Shown piece by piece: positions 1 to 5,988 of a stretch of DNA of 7,641 nt; positions within the stretch are counted from its first letter, which is position 1; each line of letters opens with the position of its first letter. Source of the DNA: Bacillota bacterium. GTDB lineage: Bacteria; Bacillota; Clostridia; Christensenellales; Borkfalkiaceae. A program made the position numbers and the translations under genes. The stretch covers positions 1 through 7,641 of the forward strand of contig QAKE01000002.1 of the NCBI GenBank assembly GCA_003343995.1, given 5' to 3'. The notes beneath the pieces are model-generated. The model was not told the origin of the DNA. It saw only the letters and a program-made list of their open reading frames with translations, and did no database searches.

Positions 1-573
1 GAAAATACGGATAAGAAACCTAAATCGCCTAAGTTAAGCTTGGGAAATCCGGATAAACGTTCTCTTGCAGACGAATTTTATGAATTTGATAGCAAAACGG
101 GCGCCAAGAAGCTGAGTACCAAAGGCAGCGCAGGGGTACGCACACGGCTCCTATTGCACTCTTTCCGATGCTTTAGAGATTCATATGGCTTAGGTGTAGG
201 ATTGGGGAATACTGAAATCATGGCAAAAGAGCAAGAAGTAATTCCAGATGCAAGGATATGGTCGATTCACTGCTTTATTGCCCGGATTATAGGCGACTAT
301 GGCCTCTTTGCTGCAGTTCCTTTAACGGTTATTGCTGTTATGCTTATCAAGCAAGGCATCGTATCTATAATAGCTTCAAGAAGGAAAAGTGCGCGGCCAT
401 TACTGGCGTTAGCGGCACTGTACCTGGTTATAATGCTGTGTTATCCGGTTGTGTCGACAGCTTCCTCTGATGCGCAGGATATACTTTCAATGTGGTTGTA
501 TTTAGGAATGTTGGTAATAATAGGGAACACTTGTTTGGATAAAAAGCAGATTGGGGAAAACAATGAGGCCTAA
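1..573 (+). CDS. O-antigen ligase/polymerase-like membrane protein, C-terminal part
   Basis: The reading frame is open from base 1, so the gene starts outside the window; 190 C-terminal residues are visible. The first ~50 residues are hydrophilic and charged, as in the large extracytoplasmic loop of O-antigen ligase/Wzy-type proteins. Then come RTRLLLHSF (47-55) and GLGVGLGN (63-70), matching the family's usual 'lGvGlGn' region, followed by the IHCFIARIIGDYGLF segment (89-103), which corresponds to the family's 'H-N...l.e.G..G' block. Three hydrophobic segments follow at about 101-124, 131-152 and 161-176. Family knowledge says such proteins polymerise or transfer undecaprenyl-linked glycans outside the membrane. 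The usual 'HN' pair reads HC here. The gene overlaps the next glycosyltransferase by 11 bases, supporting one operon. Whether it is a polymerase or a ligase cannot be decided from this fragment. Confidence 0.72.
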   Translation, partial: ENTDKKPKSPKLSLGNPDKRSLADEFYEFDSKTGAKKLSTKGSAGVRTRLLLHSFRCFRDSYGLGVGLGNTEIMAKEQEVIPDARIWSIHCFIARIIGDYGLFAAVPLTVIAVMLIKQGIVSIIASRRKSARPLLALAALYLVIMLCYPVVSTASSDAQDILSMWLYLGMLVIIGNTCLDKKQIGENNEA

Positions 574-1786
574 GATCCTATTCGTTACAGATTTGCCGCT
601 ATGGTCTATGCGCGAGGCAACAGGAGGACCGGCGTTTAGCCAGACCCTAAAAAAATATATGGATGAAAACTGGGAAGTGTTCATCCTTTCAAGTGATCCT
701 AGGAATCAGGAATATACAGGGTTGGACGCGGAGCATAACGTAGTTGTACGGTGTCCCTCCTTTATGGAACGTAATATTCACCTGAAAAAAATTGGATTGA
801 TATTCCGATATCTTAATCATCAATGGGCTACGAAGGCCTTCTGTAGGCATGTACGGGAGATGATAGGCGATCATCGTGAGCACACCCTTTTATATGCATA
901 TGAAATATTTGGTGTAAAGGCCTGCAGTATATTGGCACGGGAGCTGAACGTGCCAATGGTAACACGCTTTCAAGGTACGATTTTATCTCAGTTCAAACCT
1001 TGCTTAGCTAATAGGATAAAGCGTTATCCACATTACCAGGCCTTATCAGAAAAGGCAGATCTGGTGATTATGACGGATGATGGGACGCAGGGCGATCAAG
1101 TATTGCGTCAGCTCCATAACAAGAGCGATCAGATTCTGTTCCTTCGTAACGGTTTAGAGCTAATGGAGAAGGATGTGCCTAAAATGGTAGCAGCTTTCGA
1201 TCGCGCTGCCTTTCGCAGCAAGCTGGGCATCGGGGCAGATGATACGATGTTCCTTACGGTAAGCCGGCTTACAGGATGGAAACGCGTAGATCGCGCGATC
1301 GATGGATTTGCGGACTGCAATAAGAAGAATCCCCATACTAAGCTGGTGATAGTTGGAGACGGGGATAGCCGTGAGGCATTGGAAAAGCAAGCGGAAGCCC
1401 TGGGCGTCAGGGATCATGTGATTTTTGCTGGTGCTGTTCAACATGATGCGGTCTATCAGTATATGATGGCTTGTGATATATTTGTGTCGCTTTATGATTT
1501 ATCCAATGTTGGGAATCCTCTGCTGGAGGCGATGACGCTTGGCAAATGCGTTGTAACGCTGGATGTAGGGGATACGAATAAATTGATTTGCAACCGCCAA
1601 AACGGAATTATATTGACCTATACGATGTTACCCTTGTTGGGGGATATATTCTCTGAACTTATAGAAAATAAAGCTTTACGGGATCGATTGGGCAGCCATG
1701 CCAGGGAATATGCGCTTGCAAATTTTTGCTCCTGGAAAGAGCGTATGGATAAAGAATATATGTCTGTATCCAAGCTGATCATATGA
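563..1786 (+). CDS. GT4-type glycosyltransferase
   Basis: The 407-residue length is normal for a GT-B fold GT4 enzyme. The ATG at 563 is preferred over the in-frame TTG at 551 because a GGGG ribosome binding site (553-556) lies six bases before it. The N-terminal acceptor half has the glycine pair near the start (TGGP, 20-23). The C-terminal nucleotide-sugar half shows LFLRNGLE (192-199), LTVSRLTGWKRVDRAI (231-246), VIVGDGD (262-268) and SNVGNPLLEAM (314-324). Such enzymes transfer a sugar from a nucleotide donor to a lipid-linked or protein acceptor in the cytoplasm; donor and acceptor cannot be read from sequence. In the EX7E motif the second Glu is present (E322) but the first position is Ser (S314), so it is a variant. 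The gene overlaps the upstream membrane protein and is followed 42 bases later by a second transferase. Confidence 0.88.
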   Translation: MRPKILFVTDLPLWSMREATGGPAFSQTLKKYMDENWEVFILSSDPRNQEYTGLDAEHNVVVRCPSFMERNIHLKKIGLIFRYLNHQWATKAFCRHVREMIGDHREHTLLYAYEIFGVKACSILARELNVPMVTRFQGTILSQFKPCLANRIKRYPHYQALSEKADLVIMTDDGTQGDQVLRQLHNKSDQILFLRNGLELMEKDVPKMVAAFDRAAFRSKLGIGADDTMFLTVSRLTGWKRVDRAIDGFADCNKKNPHTKLVIVGDGDSREALEKQAEALGVRDHVIFAGAVQHDAVYQYMMACDIFVSLYDLSNVGNPLLEAMTLGKCVVTLDVGDTNKLICNRQNGIILTYTMLPLLGDIFSELIENKALRDRLGSHAREYALANFCSWKERMDKEYMSVSKLII

Positions 1787-1828
1787 TAGGACCAACCAAG
1801 CTATATTGCTTTTTCATGGAGTGAAGAG

Positions 1829-3082
1829 ATGCAAAGACTGATATTGATTACCAACGGATTCCCATTTGGTAATAGCGAGAGAAGTTTTTTATTAAGAGAG
1901 TTCTATAGTCTAATTCATAATTTCGATTTAGTCATTCTAGCAAGAGAGACGGAAGAAACGCTTTCGTATCCAATATCAGAATCGATCCCAGTGTATCAAT
2001 ATAAGCTTTCATCCCATGCCTCAGGGAATATTTTTAAGAGAATTTGGAAAATAGGTTCATGTATCATCCATAAGCCTGTATTGCTGGACATCTGTAAGGC
2101 CATGGATCCTCGTATGAAAAAGGGGAATAGGAGAGCGAGGATAAAACAAATTATGGCCTATTATTTAGACGCAATGCAGATTGAACAGCGCATTATTGAA
2201 ATATCAGAAACGAGGGAACCAGATATTATCTATACTTACTGGTGTAATCAAGCAACAGTAGCGGCGTTAAACTTAAAACGCAAATGGGAAAAACTTAAGG
2301 TCGTTACAAGATTTCATGGCGCTGATTTATATGAAGAGAGGAAAAAGGATCACTGGCAGCCGCTGAGAGATTATATCGCAAAGCAAAGCGACAAATTGGT
2401 TTTTGCCTGTGAAGCGGGAAAAACGTATTTTTTAAGCCGATGGGGTAGAGCACATGAAAGTAAAGCGGTTGTTTCATTTTTGGGCTGTGCACCCCAGAAA
2501 CGCCTGGATATCAATTTTACAAAAGCATTTTGTTTAGTTAGTTGCTCGAATATGATTTCATTAAAAAGAATTGACTATATCATTGAGGCGTTATCAAAAA
2601 TGCCAGATGATATTCCGGTTGTGTGGCATCATTTTGGCGATGGAGATATGCGCCAATCATTAGAGGCATATGCGAAAAAGCTATTGGATAGGAAAAAGCT
2701 GGTATCCTATCATTTTTGGGGTTACATCATGAACGAAGAGCTCAATAAAATGTATCAACAGATAGGCGCTCAGCTATTTATTACAACATCAGAAACTGAG
2801 GGGGGAGTACCGGTGAGCCTCCAAGAAGCGTTTGCTATGGGCTTGCCGGCGGTTGGCACCGCGGTCGGCGGGATACCGGAAATGATTGTTCCCCATAAGA
2901 CTGGCTTTTTGCTGCCGCCTAATCCTTCAATTGAACAGGTAACAGATGCGCTTATGCAGTATTACCGATCCTCAGTAGAGGATAAGCAGGCGATGAGTAC
3001 GTTGGCCTATAAGCACTGGGAAGAACATTATGACGCAGATAAAAATGCACAACATTTTGTTGAGATGCTGCGCAGCCTGTAG
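1829..3082 (+). CDS. GT4-type glycosyltransferase, YxYW/HGxDLY subtype
   Basis: This 417-residue GT-B fold transferase starts at ATG 1829 with GGAG (1818-1821) seven bases upstream. The N-terminal half contains IIYTYWCNQA (133-142) and VTRFHGADLYEER (159-171), a pairing I associate with a GT4 subgroup found in exopolysaccharide and colanic-acid-like clusters. The donor half has SCSNMISLKRIDYIIEAL (238-255), FGDGDM (269-274), TEGGVPVSLQEAF (323-335) and GTAVGGIPEMI (343-353). The acidic pair E324 and E333 is separated by eight residues, not the usual seven, because of an extra glycine; this is a motif variant. It probably adds one sugar to the lipid-linked repeat made by this operon. It shares no close sequence identity by eye with the preceding transferase. 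Specificity is unknown. Confidence 0.9.
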   Translation: MQRLILITNGFPFGNSERSFLLREFYSLIHNFDLVILARETEETLSYPISESIPVYQYKLSSHASGNIFKRIWKIGSCIIHKPVLLDICKAMDPRMKKGNRRARIKQIMAYYLDAMQIEQRIIEISETREPDIIYTYWCNQATVAALNLKRKWEKLKVVTRFHGADLYEERKKDHWQPLRDYIAKQSDKLVFACEAGKTYFLSRWGRAHESKAVVSFLGCAPQKRLDINFTKAFCLVSCSNMISLKRIDYIIEALSKMPDDIPVVWHHFGDGDMRQSLEAYAKKLLDRKKLVSYHFWGYIMNEELNKMYQQIGAQLFITTSETEGGVPVSLQEAFAMGLPAVGTAVGGIPEMIVPHKTGFLLPPNPSIEQVTDALMQYYRSSVEDKQAMSTLAYKHWEEHYDADKNAQHFVEMLRSL

Positions 3083-3103
3083 GTGAAAGGGATTGGTTAA
3101 TAT

Positions 3104-4387
3104 ATGAAAAAGTGGCTTCGACTATTTCATAATTGGGTAAACCAAGGTCTGCTTCATATTTTTGGTAGCAGCATAATAGCCCAAGTTGCCGGAATCATTT
3201 CTTCGGTGGTCGTAATACGCAATCTGCCTAAGCTAGAATATGGATTTTATGTAGATGCAAATAATATTTATTCCTATCTGGCTGTGTTTATAGGACTTGG
3301 CTTTACCAGCGCCATATTACAGTACTGCAGTGAAAGAATAAGTGAACATAAAAAAATGGCGATATATCGCTATTCAGCGCTATTTGGCGCTATTGGCAAT
3401 ATTGCTATCGCATTTATTATCGTATTTATATCGATAATGAAGAGCTGCTTCGGGGATGGCATAGTAGCGGATTATCTACTCATGATGGCAGGTATCCCGT
3501 TTGTTTCATACACGTTTAGTTATATGTCCATTGTTCTGCGCGTCAGAAAAAATAATCGCATGTTTGCGTATGCTAATATCGCTTATTCGGTAACGATTCT
3601 CGTTGGCAATATAATACTGACATTATTGATTGGAATACCGGGGCTAATCATTACGCAATACATAGCGAATGTTGTCGGCACGTTGGTATGTAGCTATAAA
3701 TTGCAACGGGATGGATTCCTTTCTTCGGTTTTTCATTCCACCATGCTGCTGGAAAAAACGGATAAGAAGGAAATAACGAATTATGCCTTAATATGCGCAA
3801 TCACCAATTTTGCATCAACTGCTCTGGTATTGATAGATGTTACATGTTTGGGAATTGTTCTTGGCGATTCAACGGTATTGGCAGATTACAAGGTGGCCTC
3901 TACCATACCTACGGCATGCGCGTTTATTCCGACGTGCTTAACAACTTTTTTTTATCCAAGACTGGTTGAATCCATATCGATTAGTAAGCATGAAGGCAGA
4001 CGAATGGTCAACCAATTAGGGAAAATCTATTTGGGCATAAACGGTACGGTGTATGTAGGTCTGGCCATAGCGGCAAAAGTGATTATATGGGTAATTTTTG
4101 GTTCCAAATATATGAATATACTTCCCATATTTGAAGTGCTGTGCTTCAATTTTTTAATCCAATCTATTAAGAAGTTATTGGGTAATACGATCGCTGCGGT
4201 GAAGCGTGTTAGAGTAAATTTGATAATATCTATAATATCCGGCGTGCTAAATATTGTTTTGAATTTGACATTTATACCCAGATTTGGTTCGATTGGTGCG
4301 GCAGCGGCAACTACCCTGGTAGGACTCATAACATTGAGCATGGAATGGGCATATTTACAAAAATACTGGAAGGAAAAGAATGAATAG
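3104..4387 (+). CDS. Wzx-like polysaccharide flippase (MOP superfamily)
   Basis: A 427-residue, strongly hydrophobic protein with about twelve predicted membrane segments (roughly 20-38, 52-72, 92-112, 122-145, 155-175, 178-198, 226-252, 260-285, 306-331, 340-362, 372-390, 396-416), the usual count and length for Wzx/RfbX-type exporters. The C-terminal stretch NIVLNLTFIPRFGSIGAAAA (383-402) matches the family's 'N..lN..lip.fG..GAa' signature. Family members flip undecaprenyl-diphosphate-linked oligosaccharides across the cytoplasmic membrane. The start at 3104 follows the preceding transferase by 21 bases; the ribosome binding site is weak (AAAGGG at 3086-3091, about 12 bases away). With two transferases and a polymerase/ligase-like protein upstream, it completes a Wzx/Wzy-type export set. 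The last codons overlap an ATG at 4380 that leads to a stop after three codons. Confidence 0.88.
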   Translation: MKKWLRLFHNWVNQGLLHIFGSSIIAQVAGIISSVVVIRNLPKLEYGFYVDANNIYSYLAVFIGLGFTSAILQYCSERISEHKKMAIYRYSALFGAIGNIAIAFIIVFISIMKSCFGDGIVADYLLMMAGIPFVSYTFSYMSIVLRVRKNNRMFAYANIAYSVTILVGNIILTLLIGIPGLIITQYIANVVGTLVCSYKLQRDGFLSSVFHSTMLLEKTDKKEITNYALICAITNFASTALVLIDVTCLGIVLGDSTVLADYKVASTIPTACAFIPTCLTTFFYPRLVESISISKHEGRRMVNQLGKIYLGINGTVYVGLAIAAKVIIWVIFGSKYMNILPIFEVLCFNFLIQSIKKLLGNTIAAVKRVRVNLIISIISGVLNIVLNLTFIPRFGSIGAAAATTLVGLITLSMEWAYLQKYWKEKNE

Positions 4388-4552
4388 TTGACGATAAATG
4401 GTGGAAGGAGCATAGGGAGTATCGTATATTTCGGTCGCCCCATGAAGGCGGCATTTGAAGCGGACGCATGCACGGGCTTCTGTTTGTTTTCGGCGCAGGG
4501 CTATGTGCTCTGGCTTGGGCACCTAGTACGCGCACTTCAGTAGGCATAAAGA
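4380..4552 (+). pseudogene. possible gene remnant after the flippase
   Basis: An ATG at 4380 overlaps the flippase stop and is preceded by GGAAGG, the arrangement expected of a coupled next gene, but it ends after three codons (M-N-S-stop). In another frame, from 4387, a protein-like stretch appears (VDDKWWKEHREYRIFRS, then a TGA at 4456-4458). The same frame continues from ATG 4468 with a hydrophobic start (MHGLLFVFGAGLCALAWAP). This could be a decayed gene broken by a frameshift and a nonsense change, or simply non-coding sequence. I recognise no family. The GC content rises within this interval. Confidence 0.2.
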
Positions 4553-4584
4553 ACGCCAGCTACCCATTTGCAAGTAGCTGGCGT
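4553..4584 (-). terminator. hairpin terminator between convergent units
   Basis: An 11-bp perfect inverted repeat (arms 4553-4563 and 4574-4584, core CGCCAGCTAC) with a 10-base loop lies 17 bases past the phoH stop. On the minus strand it is followed by TTCTTTAT, an imperfect T-tract, so it most likely ends phoH transcripts. On the plus strand the following sequence is less T-rich (the T run begins about 14 bases later), so it may only weakly stop the polysaccharide operon. No other terminator is visible after the flippase. Confidence 0.7.
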
Positions 4585-4601
4585 AAACTTTGTAAGTATT
4601 T

Positions 4602-5594
4602 TTACCTCCTCTGTTCCCTCTCCCGCTTTTTATCCCGCTTTTCATAGGCTTGGATGATGGCCTGGACCAGTTCGTGGCGGATAACGTCCTTGGCGGTGAG
4701 CTGGCAGATCTCGATGCCGGGGACATGGGTGAGTACACTGGTGGCGTCGACAAGGCCGCTGGTCTTGCCAGCCGGCAGGTCGATCTGGGTGACGTCGCCG
4801 GTGATAACCATGCGGCTGCCCTGGCCCATGCGGGTCAGGAACATCTTCATCTGCTCAGGCGTCGTATTTTGGGCTTCGTCCAGCACAATGAAGGCGTCGT
4901 TCAGCGTGCGACCGCGCATATAGGCCATGGGAGCCACCTCGATGACACCTTTTTCCTGCAGGCGGGCATAGCTTTCCTGGCCCAGCATATCGTAAAGAGC
5001 GTCATACAGCGGCCGCAGATAGGGGTCCACCTTGTTCTGCAGGTCGCCCGGCAGGAAGCCCAGCTTTTCACCAGCCTCTACGGCCGGACGGGTCAGCACA
5101 ATGCGGCTGACCTCTTTGTTTTTAATAGCCAGGCAGGCCATGGCCATGGCAAGATACGTTTTGCCGGTGCCGGCAGGGCCCACGGCAAAAACCACGGCAT
5201 TCTTCCGGATGGCGTCGATATACTTTTTCTGGCCGACGGTGCGGCACTTAATCTGCTTGCCCCGATGGGTGACCAGCACCACGTCGCCCATCATCTGGGA
5301 GATGAGGTCAGCCTGCCCTTCCCGGGCCAGGGATACGGCATAGCGCACCCGGCTTTTATCGATGGGTTCCTTCCGGGCGATCATTTCCAGCATCTTCTCG
5401 AGCACGGCGACGGCAACCTGGACGTGGGCATCCTCGCCCTCCACGGTGAGCTCCCGATCGCTGACGCGGATCTTCACGCCGCATTCTGATTCCAGTACCT
5501 GCATATTCTCATCAAAGCTTCCGTAAAGGGCGATCAGCGCCTCCTGGCTGGGCACCTCTACCGAAGCGATAACCGTTGAAATTTCCTGCGTCAT
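4602..5594 (-). CDS. phoH: PhoH family protein (P-loop ATPase with KH-like N-terminus)
   Basis: A 330-residue protein, a normal length for the PhoH/YbeZ type. Residues ~10-75 form a KH-like RNA-binding region (ALYGSFDENMQVLE...GVKIRV), and ~115-320 the PhoH ATPase. Visible motifs: Walker A GPAGTGKT (139-146), LTRPAVEAGEKLGFLPGDL (167-185), YMRGRTLNDAF (225-235), Walker B FIVLDEAQN (235-243) and VITGDVTQIDLP (263-274). The tail (318-330) is a run of Lys, Arg and Glu. The start at 5594 is set by AAGGAGG (5606-5600) five bases upstream; a TTG at 5639 would add 15 residues but lacks such a site. Family members are cytoplasmic and linked to RNA metabolism and ribosome maturation, often beside ybeY. 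Here no ybeY follows; a hairpin lies 17 bases past the stop. No PIN domain is present, so it is not the PhoH2 type. Confidence 0.96.
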   Translation of the reverse strand: MTQEISTVIASVEVPSQEALIALYGSFDENMQVLESECGVKIRVSDRELTVEGEDAHVQVAVAVLEKMLEMIARKEPIDKSRVRYAVSLAREGQADLISQMMGDVVLVTHRGKQIKCRTVGQKKYIDAIRKNAVVFAVGPAGTGKTYLAMAMACLAIKNKEVSRIVLTRPAVEAGEKLGFLPGDLQNKVDPYLRPLYDALYDMLGQESYARLQEKGVIEVAPMAYMRGRTLNDAFIVLDEAQNTTPEQMKMFLTRMGQGSRMVITGDVTQIDLPAGKTSGLVDATSVLTHVPGIEICQLTAKDVIRHELVQAIIQAYEKRDKKREREQRR

Positions 5595-5599
5595 TGCAT

Positions 5600-5606
5600 C
5601 CTCCTT
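5600..5606 (-). promoter_or_regulatory. ribosome binding site of phoH
   Basis: AAGGAGG on the minus strand ends five bases before the ATG at 5594. It fixes the start and argues against the longer frame from TTG 5639. Confidence 0.9.
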
Positions 5607-5637
5607 GAAATGGCACGCTGAAAGCCGATGGATCGAC

Positions 5638-5665
5638 AAAAAACCGCGCAGCAGCGTTCTCGCGG
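5638..5665 (-). promoter_or_regulatory. hairpin with T6 tract in the phoH leader
   Basis: On the minus strand CCGCG (5665-5661) pairs with CGCGG (5648-5644) around a 12-base loop, followed directly by six T (5643-5638). This is terminator-like in shape. It lies between the predicted phoH promoter and the ribosome binding site, starting only about three bases past the predicted transcript start. It could be a leader attenuator, a 5' stabilising hairpin, or a second stop for read-through from the upstream unit. The stem is only five to seven pairs, so strength is uncertain. Confidence 0.5.
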
Positions 5666-5674
5666 CTATTTTTT

Positions 5675-5703
5675 ATTATAGCACAGGGGTACGGCCATTG
5701 CCA
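5675..5703 (-). promoter_or_regulatory. extended -10 promoter for phoH
   Basis: On the minus strand a perfect TATAAT (5680-5675) is preceded by TG plus one base (TGCTATAAT), an extended -10 element. At 17-base spacing the -35 hexamer is TGGCAA (5703-5698), a weak match to TTGACA, as is common when the extended -10 is present. Predicted transcription start is near 5668. It lies between the terminator of the upstream unit and the phoH ribosome binding site. Confidence 0.7.
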
Positions 5704-5739
5704 CCGGCAGATTGGATACGGCGCTATCAGCACGGGTAT

Positions 5740-5774
5740 AAAAGCGGCGCGCCGCCTGTTATCAAGCGGCGCGC
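5740..5774 (-). terminator. rho-independent terminator of the surface-protein unit
   Basis: On the minus strand GCGCGCCGC (5774-5766) pairs perfectly with GCGGCGCGC (5755-5747) across a 10-base loop, then CGC and TTTT (5743-5740). The 9-bp, all-GC stem lies eight bases past the stop of the 58-residue gene. Because GCGCGC is self-complementary, the arms also read as a direct repeat of GCGGCGCGC (5744-5752 and 5766-5774) on the plus strand. Confidence 0.8.
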
Positions 5775-5781
5775 TATGGGC

Positions 5782-5958
5782 TTATAGGTCGTCGGCGTCC
5801 TGTACGGGGTGATCATCAGCGACAGGGGAGCCGGTATAGCTGCCCTGAACGTCCGATGGCACCTCACAGCCGCTTTGGCGGGCCAGGGTTGATCCGGTTT
5901 TTACTCCCTTTTCAGTGGGCTTTTTGCGGCCGCAGCCGCACTTGGCCTTTTCCTTCAT
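5782..5958 (-). CDS. small 58-residue protein, Cys/Lys-rich head and acidic tail
   Basis: The frame starts at ATG 5958 and encodes 58 residues. The head is basic and cysteine-bearing (MKEKAKCGCGRKKPTEKG), with a CGC pair at 7-9 and a third Cys at 31; the tail is acidic (DVQGSYTGSP at 37-46 and PVQDADDL at 51-58). A strong GGAGG lies nine bases before the start. From memory, small clostridial proteins ending in 'GSYTG.P...PVQDADDL' recur, but I could not confirm this. There is no signal peptide or membrane segment, so it is probably cytoplasmic. It lies 18 bases after the surface-protein stop and is followed by a good terminator, so the two are probably co-transcribed. Function unknown; the paired cysteines might bind metal, which is inference only. 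Confidence 0.75.
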   Translation of the reverse strand: MKEKAKCGCGRKKPTEKGVKTGSTLARQSGCEVPSDVQGSYTGSPVADDHPVQDADDL

Positions 5959-5961
5959 AGG

Positions 5962-5988
5962 CGTTCACCTCCGCCATTAGTATGGCGG
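5962..5988 (-). promoter_or_regulatory. hairpin abutting the small gene's ribosome binding site
   Basis: A perfect 7-bp inverted repeat (CCGCCAT/ATGGCGG, 5971-5977 and 5982-5988, 4-base loop) holds the stop codon of the surface protein (5979-5977). The last two G of its 3' arm are the first bases of the GGAGGTG ribosome binding site of the small gene. Ribosomes finishing the upstream gene would open it, so translational coupling is likely (inference). Confidence 0.5.

Noticed and set aside
551..562. TTG 551 as start of the first glycosyltransferase
   Set aside because: The GGGG that serves as ribosome binding site for ATG 563 lies inside this extension, and nothing suitable precedes the TTG.
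1289..1300. 12-bp palindrome GATCGCGCGATC
   Set aside because: It lies inside the glycosyltransferase reading frame (residues around VDRAID) with no flanking regulatory context; likely a coding coincidence.
4027..4473. Minus-strand 148-codon frame opposite the flippase
   Set aside because: It is antisense to the clear Wzx-like C-terminal signature and has no recognisable protein character.
4650..5489. Long plus-strand open frame (279 codons) opposite phoH
   Set aside because: It is antisense to a clear PhoH gene with all motifs intact; the His/Gly/Asp-rich translation is typical of the complementary frame of GC-rich coding DNA.
5595..5639. Longer phoH starting at TTG 5639
   Set aside because: The extension would read through the leader hairpin and T-tract and has no ribosome binding site; ATG 5594 has AAGGAGG at ideal spacing.
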